Positions 22,870-37,800 of a stretch of DNA of 64,000 nt are shown one piece after another (positions within the stretch are counted from its first letter, which is position 1; every line of letters starts with the position of its first letter). Where the stretch lies: contig NW_022145613.1 in NCBI RefSeq assembly GCF_000002235.5, positions 7,081,929-7,145,928 on the forward strand, in the 5' to 3' direction. This stretch comes from Strongylocentrotus purpuratus. Taxonomy: Eukaryota; Echinodermata; Echinoidea; Camarodonta; Strongylocentrotidae. The notes under the pieces are model-generated. The model ran no database searches, was not told the DNA's origin, and saw only the letters and a program-made list of their open reading frames with translations. The translations under genes were made by a program, and so were the position numbers.

Positions 22870-25800
22870 ACACGCACACACACCCACACATACGCACACA
22901 CACACCCACACACACATCACCGCCCGCCCGCGCACACAAGCTCCTACATTCTCACTCCTCCTCGTACACCCCCGCGCGCACACGCTTACACTATCGAATA
23001 AACTAATGAATAATTTTGTGGATAAATGGATTTGGGAGAAAGGGAGAACATGATCATAGTACTCTATCGTAAACACATACTCTTCATGAGAACATTTTCT
23101 CACTGTATCAATGCTTGATCAAAATACCGAGCATGGTGGAATTGTTATAAACTACCTGTATATGAATCTTTGGTAGCGAATACACCACTAGATAACAAAT
23201 ACAGCCACTCAGGAGTGGAACTCTTAATTGTATTAAAAAAGTACCCCCAAAATCACATACAATTTTTTTGCCGCACAAATTAAAGAAAAATACTGGTTCT
23301 GGAATTTGTAACTGTTGGAAGGCTATCCTCTAATTATAAGTCGGAGTCTTCTTGTACTTCCTGCTGCAGGAGATGGGTCGCCGGAGATCACGAACTGCCC
23401 CTCCGACTTGAGTAAGGCGGTACCCCCGGGTGTAAACGACACGACTGTAACCGAATTATGGACCCGAGAACCCACGGCCACGTCCCCATCGGGCGGCGAT
23501 GTGACTGAATCCAGTAACTTCGATAGAACCTCGAGCTTTGGTATTGGTACTACCCGGGTAACCTTCACGTTCACAGATCAGGCTGGCTCCAGCTCCAAGT
23601 GTCGCTTCCTCGTCTCCATAACAAGTAAGGTGTAGACATCATAAAGCTAATGTTGGAATCAAAAGATCAGGGCCGGGTGATATAATTGTAAAATATCGGT
23701 AGTCCCATTGCTATTTTTGGTAATGGTAATAGGGATAATGGCAGTGGTAGTGGTAGTAGTTGGTGGTAGCTCGTGGAAATGACAGTTTAAGTTTGCAATG
23801 GTTGGGATAAATTGACTGGTTATGGCACTAAATTGTTGGATATCAGTACTGGTCTTGTACATGATTGTATTGGTATTGCTGTTGGTAATGGTATTGGTAA
23901 TGGTATTTTATGAGTTACACCATCTTCCCATTATTGCATAGGGCCTACTGTTTATGTATTATATCATCTCCCCATTTCAATATAGGAGAACCTGACACAA
24001 ATGCACCGTATGTTGACAACGGCGTAACATGCCCGTCGGATGTCATTCGGAACGCTCCGCCGGGAACGACAGAGATGCAAGTCATCTATGATGAGCCGAC
24101 ATTCAATGATGTCGTCGACGGGAAAGACATCAAGGTCACGACGACGAAAGAATCGGGTTCGGTGTTTAGTGCAGGAACGACCGAGGTTCTTTATGTGGCT
24201 ACGGACAAGTCTTTTGAAATCAACCAATGCATTATAAGCGTAACGGTCGATGGTAAACGCAATAATAAGAAATTTTTAATTTTCTTTTCTTTTTATAGCC
24301 AGCCACATGCGGTTTTATTGAGATAAATACTTTTAAATGAATCAATCATACAAATACATACCTTTGACTCTGTTGATTAACATACCTTTTATTTGAGTCG
24401 ATATATTCTGTTATCTCTGTTTTGAGATATTCAAGAGAGCGATATTATATTTCAAATTAAATCCGTTAGATTTGATAATTCGTCTCTATTTTCACGAAGT
24501 GACGGTATAGTGAATGAAAATCGCATACAATTTGCGTGCGGATTTTCCTCTACCGTCACTTCGTGAAAACAGGAACGAATTATTTCATGATTACCGTAAT
24601 GCGAAGCTACAAACATAAGTTTAAAAGTATCATGATATTGCAAAATCTTGAAGAAAAAAAACACATCGTGGATTACAATTACAATGGCTTTGGAGTATAT
24701 TTTTCTTACACAATGACAAACGGAGGGGGGGGGGAGCTGGAAAGTAGAGCTCGTGGTGTATATGCTAAAAGCTGGGGTGTAGCTGAATATGGTTGGCCAT
24801 TGATTACAATTACAACTACACTTGTACTTGTACCAATAGCAATTGCAATTACAATTACGATTACAACAGTACTACAAATGCAATAATAATAATTGCAAAT
24901 CGTCATTTCAAACTCTTGTGGATTTGGCAAAATCCAGCTTCAAGTTCTAGATGCAATGAAAAGTTTTGGGGAGAGATAATGGCATATATTGCTAAAATAA
25001 TACCAAGCTTAATAGGACCATGAAGACGACTACATAGACAGCGTAGATTATGAGCATCCTAACATCACATGATGTAAACCATTGGAAGCATAATATAATT
25101 TTCAATAAATAAGTTCTTTCTCTTCCCCTTAATAATAATAATATTCAGCTTTTATATAGCGCTGAATACATCTCGGACGTCTCTAAGTGCTTTACAGATA
25201 TACTATTACCCCGGTCATGGATTCAGAGCTTGCCCACACACACTGTGTGTACAATCTCCACTCCTTGGGGAGCATTCCAGCCAGGCTTTACTGGACGCTC
25301 AAAAACTGTTTGACCAACAATGAGTTTCCGGTTAACATGGTTTCGGTGATATATTAGATGTAAGACGTAGGCTGTTATTGATTTTCTTCTTTCCCCTAGT
25401 GACGGAAGACAACGAGGAACCAGTCATTATGGGTTGTCCAGGGAATATCACCCGTTGGGTGGGAGTAGGAGTCCCCTCTGTGGCGATCACCTGGACCAAG
25501 CCCAATGCCACCGACAACTTTGAAGTGGTATCGTTTAACTCCTCCCACGAGCCAGGTTCCATGTTCCCCATAGGAGTAACAAGAGTCAACTATACTGCAA
25601 CGGATCTGGTCAACAAGCAAGATACCTGTGAATTTTACGTCACAGTTATAGGTAAATACTTTCATCATTTTCATCATAATCATCATCTTCAACGTCATTA
25701 TCAACGTCATTATTGTCGTCATCGTCATTATCATCAGCATCGTTTTAAGTACCATCGCCATGATCAACATTATCACCATCATCATCATCATCCTTACAGG

Positions 25801-28800
25801 TATCCTCACCCTTAACAAAATTACCATCATCATCATTATCATGATACCCATGGCTGTCATTATTTCAAAACATGTGAAACAAACTTTGATGTAACTTGAA
25901 TCTGATATTATCAACGTCATATTTTATGATCTCTAGCCTGTGTTGCGATCCGACACTCGACCATAATAGGAAGGAAAAAAAAGTAACGTCCTTTTTAAAA
26001 ACATCGAATTGAGGGAGTATATTACACATCTGTTTGTGTTTGTTTAATTGCATCTGATAGTTGATACCGAGAGTCCGGTCATAATGAACTGCCCTAGTGA
26101 CATCACCGAGTTCGTTGGTGAAACAGTGAACTCTTTGGAAGTGACGTGGGAGTCCCTAAATATCACGGACAACTCTGGTATGTACCTTGTGGATTCCAGC
26201 CGCCCATCCGGATACAATTTTCCAGCTGGGCCCATCCCTACCGATGTCACCATCAGTGTCGCAGACGAAGCCGGAAACTTGGCGAGGTGTAACTTTAGAG
26301 TAAGCATATCTGGTAAGACTTCTTCTTTTTATCCTCCTCAATAATTGTTTTGTTCTTCTTCTCCTTCACGTTTTTATTTCTCAATTCCTTCTTCTTTCCT
26401 TCATCTTCTTCTTCTTTTCCTAGTTTCTCCTTTTACTCCCCTTCTTCTCTCTTTTCTTCTCCTCTTTTCTCTAAGTGTTAAATTCTCCTTCTATACGTTT
26501 CCTTTTCCTTCTCCTTCTCCCTTCTTCTCCTTTTCCCTTCTTCTCCTTCTCCTTTTTCTTCTTCCTGTTTTCTTCTCTTTCATCTCCTCTTTCTTGTTTA
26601 TTGTTTTATGGGATATTTACCTAAATATCACGGAAAAACCATGTTAACCATGCTCAATAATTATCATCTTGATTATAGCCGTATAAGAGCACACTCTTCC
26701 CATGCATACTATAAACAAGAAATTAAATCATTATGAGTATAACGATCGAGATAGACAGTACGTGTTGAAATGTGTTACGATCAAGGAGTGCAAGTGATGT
26801 AACCTCTCCGCCCCCACCCCATAGATACGTCATCGGTGATATTAGTTAACTCTTTCCTCCTCCCCTCCCCCATCCACACCACCCCCTTCTCACTCTCATT
26901 CTTTCATTCAAAATCCTTCTCCAGTCGATCCGGCGCCCGATCTCATGTGCCCTGAAATGCCCGTCAGTAATAGCACCACTCCTGGACAGTCTTATGCTGA
27001 CATCTATTGGCTAAACGAGATAACAGTGACAGACAACACAATATTCATGGTAATTATTTGGTAACCGATTTATTTCTATCCATTTACCCATTTTATCATA
27101 TCCCCTTGCCCCTTGGATCCTTTGCCCAGTTTCAAAAGAGTTTTTATTTGTGTAGCAGCCCATGGGAATAGGGATTGTTTCATACCTTTAATCACACCAA
27201 CAGTATACCGAATGGACTAGAATCGATCTGTTTCGAATCAGTTTGGAGGTGATTTGGTGGTGGAGCTGAGTTATCTTCTTGTGAGGACTTCTAAGAAACA
27301 ATTGCGTCGACTAAAACCAAAACGTTCTAATTATGAAGGAAAAAACAAACTATCATCCTCTAAAAAAACACAATTATTTTCACTATCTACTCATTTGCTA
27401 TGCTCAACAAAAATTGTTTAGTATTTGCCACTTGCTTAAAACCACACATGCCTACACTAACGTTATCGTAGGATCAGTCTTAAATATTATAGGGGCACCC
27501 CTAAGGGGATCGGGGATGTTACCACCCCCACCCCCGCATCCCTTCCAATCAGTATTTACAACAATTAAATCTTAAAACTTGGTATATCATCATCGGTAAT
27601 TCTTGTTCAGTCTGAAGATTGTCGTAAGCAAAAGCGACTTTTGCAAATTTGTCAGAACATTTTATTCCGAAGCCACCATATTTGAGAATTTTCAATGACG
27701 GCAAAAGACAAAGTTCGTTAGGGGACAGTGATTGTGCCCCCTCCCCTCTCAGAACCGCCCTTGGGATTTGTGGTTCTTTCAAGCACCAAAGAACATGACA
27801 ATATCAAGGATATTTTATCATAATACCTTTTTAAAAAAATTACAAAAGTAAACCTTGCTCGGCTATTAACTAATTTGATATTAGCTAATCAATTTGATAA
27901 TGCTCAAAAGGGATCATTGTATAGAGAAACTGATTTTTACTTAATTCATATTCAAGCATATCAATTAGATATTTAGTAACATGATTCGTATTTAAAGAGA
28001 TATCATTTTTAATGTTAATGTCCAGTTAAGGACATTAACATATCAATTGAACATAAGTCGGTAATTGCAATATCATATTTCAATGGTAAACTTCCGTACC
28101 GTAAAGCCAAATATTTTTGCTTTCATTCAACTTTTTACCTCGAAGAAAACAATTGTTTTGATTTCATTATTTCCTCTAATTTTTCTAGTCTAACAGCACA
28201 CATGAAAGCCCCCTTCGAGTTGAACTGAACTCACCCATGACCGTAGACTACAGGGTTGAAGACTTACGAGGAAACGTCAGATCATGCACTCTTCAAGTCG
28301 TCGCTAACGGTACGCCATTAAGGTTTAGAACCAGGCTTTTTCGATGCGATTTCGAGTACCCGTTGCCATCATTCACTGCATGAACTCATTTTTTTTTAAA
28401 TTTTGCTAGTAATAATGTAGCCACAGATGATGATGATGATGATGATAATAATAATAATAATTAATAATAATAACCATCATCGTCAGATCATTATGATTAC
28501 CCAGGAAGCCTCAACAGCCATGATCAAAGCTCTAACTGTATAGTGACGGCCTGGTATTCGAACCCTCACCACTTGGATAAGTTGGATTGAGAGTGAAGTT
28601 AATAAACCACTACAGCACACTATCTCAAATAGGCTCTAATAGGCTCCAAACTATTTGTAAACATGCTTGAACTATATCCTCCTGAAGTATTAGGGTCTCT
28701 CTGTGAACTTCTTAGCGTTAAAAACTCAGAAATACGGTAACAATCTTGAAAATCTCTGAAACCTTTATGCTTAAAGCCCCAGTCCCATATTAAGCCCCAG

Positions 28801-31800
28801 TCCCATATAAAGCCGGACCAGCACGGACGAGCACGGACCACTCCGGACCATCCCGGACCATGGTCTGGGGTGATCCGGGATGGTCCGGGATGTTTTGTTC
28901 AAAAAAAGAGTGATGCTTTTAAGCTACAGTCCCATATATGTCCCGGACCGTCCCGGACCATCCCGGACCCCATCCGGGGTGATCCGGGATTCGGTCCGTG
29001 TTGACACCGTGTTGGCACCGGGGTGGTCCTGGATGGTCCTGGATGGTCCTGGATGGTCCTGGATGGTCCTTGGCGGTCAATAACTCACTCCCGGACTGCC
29101 ACGGATCAACACGGACCGCCCCGGCGCCACTACGGATGACCCCGGACCCAGCACGGTGGCTACACGGATCACCCCGGATCAAACTATTGTCCCGGACCGT
29201 CCCGGACCACCCCGGCAGTTTTTGACCGTCAAAAACATCCGGGGTCGACTCCCGGACCGCCCAGGACCATCCAGGACCATCCAGGACCACCCCGGTGCCA
29301 ACACGGTGTCAACACGGACCGAATCCCGGATCACCCCGGATGGGGTCCGGGATGGTCCGGGACGGTCCGGGACGTATATGGGACTGTAGCTTAAAGCCGG
29401 ACCAGCACGGACGAGCACGGACCACTCCGGACCATCCCGGACCATGGTCTGGGGTGATCCGGGATGGTCCGGGATGTTTTGTTCAAAAAAGTGTCATGCT
29501 TTAAAAGCTACAGTCCCATATACGTCCCGGACCGTCCCGGACCATCCCGGACCCCATCCGGGGTGATCCGGGATTCGGTCCGTGTTGACACCGTGTTGGC
29601 ACCGGGGTGGTCCTGGATGGTCCTGGATGGTCCTGGGCGGTCCGGGAGTCGACCCCGGATGTTTTTGACGGTCAAAAACTGCCGGGGTGGTCCGGGACAA
29701 TAGTTTGATCCGGGGTGATCCGTGTAGCCACCGTGCTGGGTCCGGGGTCATCCGTAGTGGCGCCGGGGCGGTCCGTGTTGATCCGTGGCAGTCCGGGAGT
29801 GAGTTATTGATCCCGGATCACCCCGGCGCCCCTACGGATGATCCCGGACCCAGCACGGTGTCAACACGGATCAACACGGATGATCCGTGTTGGCACCGTG
29901 TTGGCACCGGGGTGGTCCGGGACGGTCCGTGGCGGCTCCGTGCTGGGTCTGGAATGATCTGTACTGCTGCCGGGGCTATGCCCGGACGGTCCGGGGCGGT
30001 CCGTAGTGGTACCGTGTTGGGTCCGGGGAGACGGTTGGCGGTTGCGATTTTTTTAACAAAACATCCCGGACCATCCCGGATCACCCCAGACCATGGTCCG
30101 GGATGGTCCGGAGTGGTCCGTGCTCGTCCGTGCTGGTCCGGCTTTATATGGGACTGGGGCTTAAGCTACAGTCCCATATACGTCCCGGACCGTCCCTGAC
30201 CATCCCGGACCCCATCCGGGGTGATCCGGGATTCGGTCCGTGTTGACACCGTGTTGGCACCGGGGTGGTCCTGGATGGTCCTGGATGGTCCTGGATGGTC
30301 CTGGATGGTCCTGGGCGGTCCGTAGTGGTACCGTGTTGGGTCCGGGGAGACGGTCGGCGGTTGCGATTTTTTTAACAAAACATCCCGGACCATCCCGGAT
30401 CACCCCAGACCATGGTCCGGGATGGTCCGGAGTGGTCCGTGCTCGTCCGTGCTGGTCCGGCTTTATATGGGACTGGGGCTTTACCTGCCGTAAAGTGAAC
30501 CTGAATTTGAGTTCGCGTTTTCTACAGAGTACAGTAACTGAAGTTACCTTTATTTCCCGCCTTCACACGAGGCGTCATTCCACTCCCGCCAATATTTGTG
30601 CCAACTGATAGTTCAATAATATTAATTTAGAATTCTTGCCGCAATGAGCACTGAGCAATAGGCCCACATAGATGTCATCCATAATGTTGAGTATATATTT
30701 ATTTGTTTGTGTAAACATTGCAAAATGAACCGTGGGTTTATTGCCAGGCTTGTTTAGCGCAGTAAGCTGCAATAGAAATGGCATCTGGTATGCAACAGAC
30801 ACTGTAACTGTATAGATACATCATTCCTCAACTAAACCCGTGCATAAGATCGGGGCTCTACGTTTTTCCCCAAGTTCTGGATCAATAATTTCCTCATCTT
30901 TGTCAGCTGTGATATACCACAGCTCATGTCCGCGTATTCTAAAGTAAGTTAAACCCAACCCCTAATTATTCTCAGATGATGTTTCACGAAAGGAAAATTT
31001 AGATCTAGGTCGACTAAACTTTTTAAAACCTAGTGATTATTATTATCATTCATTTAGTTATCATTATTATTATTATTTTCAATACTCATGATTATCATTA
31101 CACTTATAGTTATAACAGTAGTAATGAAAGTTTGTTTTTCTCTGTGGTTGTAGATACCGAGAAACCAGTGTGGACTCCATGCCCTGCAGACATAACCCGA
31201 GCAGCCGTCCCGGGGACCAATTCCGTTACGATTAGCTGGGACGCGCCGGGCGTGACGGACAACTCGGGCGAGACTCCTCTTGAAGTCAGCACCCCTCGGA
31301 CACCTCAACTGTTTTCTGGAGGGACCCACACCATCGCTTACATAGCAGAGGATGGCGCGGGAAATAATGGCACCTGTCAATTTGTTGTGACAGTTACAGG
31401 TAGATCTATATATATTATGCAGACTTCTTTGTGAAAACAGCCATCTTAAGTCCTGCAACTCAGTGTAAATGAAGTAGTAGTTATATCAAATAAGCACTTC
31501 GACAATCTCCTTGAGAGCTGGATATACCCCCAACCATGCACCTCTCCGTATTATTACCGCCCTCAATCCACTAAAGATCGTTCGTAAGTCTATTCTTCGG
31601 AATAGAAGAGAATCGAGATTGCAAAATATTCCTAGTTATGCTTAGTGGACGACTCGTTTGATTTATTCAATCGCGATTTTCATTCTGGAACCAAGAGACA
31701 GTGCACGTTATTATAATTCCCCCATCCCAGCACATACCCACGTGATAATATAATTGCATTCTTTCACATGATACCTCCACATTACCTTTCTTTTTGTGGT

Positions 31801-34800
31801 GATGCTACGGCATGGCTGACATAGCAACTATTATGTTGGTATTGTATGGTTCATTGTAAACAGGTGAAGCTACATACCACTACATCTATTTAGCTCACTA
31901 ATGATTGACAGATGATGTCACAAGATGGATGAGCTTTTAGGGTGGAAAATTATTTGTCTTAATATTTAAAAATCTATGAAATATATTTAGATGTTTGAAT
32001 ACCAAAATTTGAGTTGTATGCAGCCCTGCACATCAACAGGAATCAACAGGAATCAACTTATTTTTTTATACAATATTAAAAAAAAAAAAAAAAAAGGAAT
32101 CAACTTATATTTAGATGTAACCCGACCTTTAAATGGTGCATAATGGATAAGTCACCGGACGACAGATAATAAAGCATAATACGGATTGGGCACTTTTCAA
32201 GAAACTAGTGTTATTACCATTGATATACATATTTTATCAAAACCAACACAAACGTCAGAGGTTCTCAATACACTTTACGTCATTACCTCTTATTACAACT
32301 AGTAAACAAAATTATTTCGTTCAATAACAGTCGATTCGGCTGTTCCTCAAATCTTGAACTGTCCACCGGATGGCCCTCTGGTCTTCTCGACCCCGGAAGG
32401 ACAAGCCACCGCTATTGTGACCTGGGACACCATCACTGCAACCGATACTACGGATGGTAGCGTTCCTGTGAGTTCAAGGATCAATCCAGGGGATGAGCTC
32501 ACCATTGGCAGGCATCTAGTGGAGTATGAAGCCACAGATACCAGCGGGAATGTGGCGACATGCTCATTTACGGTCGAAGTCAGGGGTAACTATGATATTT
32601 TTTGTAAAGTAGTAGTAAGGGAAGGAGGGGGTAACCGCCCTGCACCTTCATCAACATGGAAACGAAATAAAAATGTGCAAATTGCATAATTTTTTTATTA
32701 AACCATGTTAATATATAGTTATCCTAAAAACAAAATAGGGCAAAACTGAGGCATTCTATAAAAAACGTCTTTATGGTAAGCACCAAGTTGCCTCCCCTCC
32801 TTCTTTTTAACTCTTGTTCCAACAATAAGATATCCATGATATAGATATTTAATGTATCAGAATTGTCAGCTCTAAAATGTATTAAACTAGCCTGTTAGAA
32901 TCTTCGTTACAGTCCTTAGTTCTACATGGCACCATGAGTTCTGTTCTGTTTTTAGAAATGCACGGGTGCGCTTTATCTGGGGTCGAAAAAAATGAACAAA
33001 ATAATACTTCACGGACAAGCAAAAGATGAAACATAATGATCGAGCATGAGACCAGAGGAAAAGGAGTAATTTTATGTTGTATATTTTCCAAGACGCTGAG
33101 CCACCGACGATCACCGGTTGTCCTGATGATATCATCGCCTATGCGCTTCCACAACGAGCGCAGACCCCTGTGTCGTGGACCACGGAAGCTACAGCGACAG
33201 ATAACTCAGGATCAGTGACGGTCTTCAGTAATCCAGAATCAGGCTCGCTCTTCACTGTCGGTCAATCAACCCAGGTGCTATACTCAGCGAGAGATCCATC
33301 ACTAAACGAAGCCGGGAATCCGTGTAGCTTCACCGTCACTGTACAGACAGCAGGTATGTTCCTCCAGGTATGTTCCTCCGTGGGGATGCTTCACAAAGAT
33401 CCTAGGTTGAACTTATCGCTAAGTTGGACTTAACAATTATGGAAAGCCGTCAGAATCTTTGAAAATATTTTGTAAAAATTATTCTAAAAGGCATAAAATG
33501 TTGATTCAAATCATTCATATTTTCTAAAATCAAGGAGATTTCATGTTCTTGATGTGAAATTTATGAAAGGTCTTAAATACTTGAATTTTTGCTTTTAGAT
33601 ATATTTTATCTTAAGGCTACAAATGGCTCTCCATAATATTTAAGTCCAACTTAAAGTTAAGTTCGACTTAGTATCTTGGTGAAACACCCCAGGAGTGAAC
33701 TGGTCATCATGGCCACGGGAAATTGGGTAGTTTTCCCCACTCCATATTTCGGCTTGAGGGCCGGTCCATTTTTGGTCTGAGAGCCGGTTGATCAAGATCA
33801 GTTTGTTTGAGTGGCCCAATTTCTGTCCTAGTCCGCCCTTATCTCATTACAAATAATATTACACCAGCAGATCCTTTTGGGGTGTAAGAGTGTGTGTGTG
33901 GGTGTGTGTGTGTGTGTGTGTGTATCGGGTTTTTACAGACAATCATATATGATTATTTACGTCTGGGGACCGACCTTTAAACGTCACTATCCGAAAGACG
34001 TGACTCAGTTCCGAACCTGCGTCCTCGGCTGAATCAGTTTGTAGCATCCATTGTTAGCTGAATTACAGGCGCACGCTACAACGCCTAGTTCGTCAAACCT
34101 TTTATTTGGAAAACGCCTTAGAAGAACCTGGAACCGTTACTGAAAAGAGCACCTAAAATGCTTGAACAATTTGAGCTGTATCTATAAAACCAGCAAAAGC
34201 CTATGGCAATTTCTAGCTTCCTCATGAAAGCAGGATATTTTTTCTGTGCATTAGCTTTCAATTTATCAGAGCCGAAGTATTTGCTTGATTTTTACCTCAT
34301 ACTTATGAGCAGTTGCTAGTTTTATCGATACAGCTAATATCAAGCGGCATAGAACGAACGTATTCCATTAAGAAACGTTGTTCAAACATTATTGTTCCAA
34401 GAAGTTTTACAGTTCAAACGTAAAATCTCCAATCAATATTTTGTTGTAAGCACTCTTATCTTATTGATAATTAGAACAATAATGTAATCTAGATTTATTT
34501 AGCGCTTAATACAGAATGCCGAACTACGACATTTGAATTTCGAGTTTAGTGCTTAAACCACTCGACTTCGACACTTCTACGAAATTAATAGAAATGAAAT
34601 TTTGTATTATTTTCCCATTGTTCGTTGAAAAGGCTAGTCGAGCATCCTCCATTAGGTGTGTCGTAAGAGGTGGATCAAACACTTCTCTGGAGATGCGAAG
34701 CTCACGGGTTCGACACCCGGCATGGCACTTAAATGTTAATCCTTAAGCAAGATATTTTTATTTCAATTTCTCCTCTCCACCCAGGTGTCAAATGGGTACC

Positions 34801-37800
34801 TGATACGAAACTAAACTCGTTTCGGTATGTCCAGCATCATGCGCGCCTGCATGTAGAATGGCGCCTGGCCAGAATGCCCCCAAGGAATGCAATAGGCCTA
34901 CTTTGTGTGCGGACAAGCCTGAATCTGATGACCGGGGTATCTTTAAAGTGCTTAGAGACATAGCAGATTTCTGGGCGTTACATAAACTACGGATGTTATT
35001 CTTCTTTTGATTTTTAATTTTTCTTCTACTAACTGTAGATTTGATCCGTATCAGAGGCTCGGTGACGCTTGATACGATTCGCGGGAATGGAATCTTTCTT
35101 GATCAGCAGACAGCTCGGGACACTTTGCAGGCTGATGTAAGATTCTTCTTTTATTTTCCTTTTTTCTTTTTTTTATAAATTAAAGCAGTACAAAGTTTTC
35201 TTAAAATCGAAATAAATCACTTTTCCTCCCTGAATTGGCACCCATTATCATCATCCATCCACTCCTACATATAATTAAAAGCGGTAGATTTAAATGAAAT
35301 GAACCAATAGGAATAAAAATTACGAAATTCAACATACGAAAAATGCCAACTTGCATAGTGAAAAGTAGTTATTATTATATATTCTTTTAGTTAGACTTTA
35401 AAAAATTCAAGTGATTATTGCTCTTTTTGATTTTGCATAATGTGTAATTCTTAGCATTCTGGATCAAAAGATAATATGAAGAAAAAAAAGTCTCGAAAAG
35501 AAGACACTGAACTACTTTTGGATAAATAAATATATCGGCAAAGGCAGAGAGTTAATGAATTTATAATCAAAGAGCTTTTTGTTATCGTCCTCCTGTCTAG
35601 AAAGACACAATTAATGACTTATTTACGATAGAGAGGTAATAAGATGCCTATGTTACTCCAGTTTTTATGGAATAGTAAAGGCATATACAATAGATCAATT
35701 TTAAGTGTAACCTTAAAACACACTTATTCCAAATGGTAAGCCGATTAAAGGAACTCGGCGCTTATACGTGTGTCCCAAAGAGCATTAGGGACATAGTAAT
35801 GTGTTATGCGATATACTAGAATGGTTTATTATTATTATCATTATCATCATCATCATCATTAATCAGGAGCGCCATGAGTGTCAAGTCTGACAGACATGAG
35901 CGCTATACAAGAATCCACTGTTATTATTATTATTAAAGAGAAATGAAAATCATATCTATTCGTCATAGCTGGCGACATTATTCCGGGGAACAAGCCTTGC
36001 TCCTGTCGACTTTGTGGATGTTGAGGTGCTGACTTCAGTAATAGTCTCGGAGAACGATCTCCGTGCTAGCTTCACTCTCTACTTTGCTCCAGACTCGCAT
36101 CACAACGAAGAGGAAATCAAAGAAATCTTTTACAACGCGCTCGGGAACAGAGTTAGCTTCGCCAACGGGAATGTCATTGTACCAGATAGCTTCGATCTGA
36201 GTAAGTAGCATTTCAAATTGAATGGATGAACAGGAACATATATTTCAATTCCTTTTTACATAATTCCCCCCCCCCCGCATTAAAATTAAGCAGATCCTCT
36301 TTGAAATTCTTGTTGTATGCATCATGAATAAACGAAATGAAAAGAATATCTTCAGAAAAGACGAATCTTGATAAACGTATGTGTACCGGCCCTTTTTGAA
36401 TTTCCTGTCACATGAAAATATGCATTTCCTAGTTCTCTACCGATGGGTGATTATATTTTTGTTTGATATTGATATCATTACTTATTTTTAACAAGATTTT
36501 ACGAAATTTACCACTTTTTCCCAATCTTCATTTTCACTGGTAAATATTTAACTATATGCTCATTTTCTTATTATATATACTATTATCTGGTTTAATATTT
36601 TGTAGCCGTAACAGAATATCGTGGAGAGTTTACTCTCAGGAGCATCGTTCCAAATATTGACCTGGTAGACTTCACATCATGTTGCTCCGATCCGAATAGT
36701 GCAAGTTATCAAGCAGTCCTACAGACGATCTACAGCCATGTGAGTGGAAGAAAAATCAATCAAAGATAATGTGTTATTACTTGTCATTAAAGTAGACGAG
36801 CTTTAGTTTGGTGGATATATGCCGCCGGACTATATGGGTACGGGTTTAATATCCCTGCCGTAGCAATAAATGTCCTTTAGCAAAACATTAATTTAGTTTT
36901 GCCACACGCAACTGTCGAATGAGGAATATTGGTATCTGCATAGCAGGAATGAATTCTTTAAAATGCTAGAGCGCCATATGGCAGACATTTCTGTTTCATT
37001 CGAACAGTTTTTCTTATGGAAACCTGCCCTAAAATAACCTGTACCTAAAGACCACCTTTTCGCCTCCTTTGAGCAGTTTTCATATGCAGGTTGCACTTTA
37101 TTTTTATCTTGCCAAAACATGGAGTTCATGATGTAACTTCAGCTACATGCTTGCCTACTTATTTTGGGGGGATGAAAATCCGGCAAATTATAGAAAAACA
37201 GCAATAGAAATGAAGCAATTCCTTTCTCAGTTTTGTTTTAAACGTTGATTGTAAAGCAAATTAATAAAGACCCCCTTTCCACAAACTCGGTCATTTTATC
37301 TACTTATGGCAATATAACCAGCGTATCATAAATATATAATTGTTTCAACTTTCTGTCTATTTTGTCATCTGATCAGTTTACTGCTACATTTGGGAGTATG
37401 TCTCTCATTCTAATGACGCGTATCCTGCCGCTTCGAGAAGGGAGCATCATAGTCCCATACACGCTAACATTTGATGGGTTTACATCAGTAACCCTAAACG
37501 ACATAGTGACTGCTTTCAACGCTACAGTCCAGGAACCGACTAGGGAGCTCTCCCAAACCGATCTCTTTCTCGCCCTGACTAGTGATGGTGGAATTGGTGA
37601 TACGGTTGGTAAGTCTGAACATGTATATCTGGATATAGCGGCATATCTATGATTGGGAAAAGCACAACAAACACGATTTTTAAGTGTTGATTATTACACT
37701 TGTATATAATCATATCTGATCATTGATCAATATAACGTCTGTAAAAGTACAGTTATGCACACTCACTTAAGCTTATCTGTGGTTCATTCTGTACTGTCTT

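Larger units (their letters stand above)
20493..33353 (+). other. HYR-module exon array (11 modules) of the receptor gene
   Basis: Exons 2-8 and 11-13 each encode one module and begin and end in phase 1, so they can be duplicated or skipped without frame loss. Exons 9 and 10 together encode one module, split by a phase-0 intron. Clear modules show the HYR pattern: CP.(D/N)I near the start, a TW or IxW strand, TDNSG, PGS.FP.G, VxYTATD, then a C.F.V.V end (for example exons 7, 8, 11). The first two modules (exons 2 and 3) are divergent but keep both cysteines. Many NxS/T sites are present. Confidence 0.9.

Noticed and set aside
28800-30608. Many overlapping frames reading PGPSRTIQDHPG-like or DGPGWSWMVL-like repeats on both strands
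   Set aside because: Products of the GC-rich palindromic TTAA elements, not genes.
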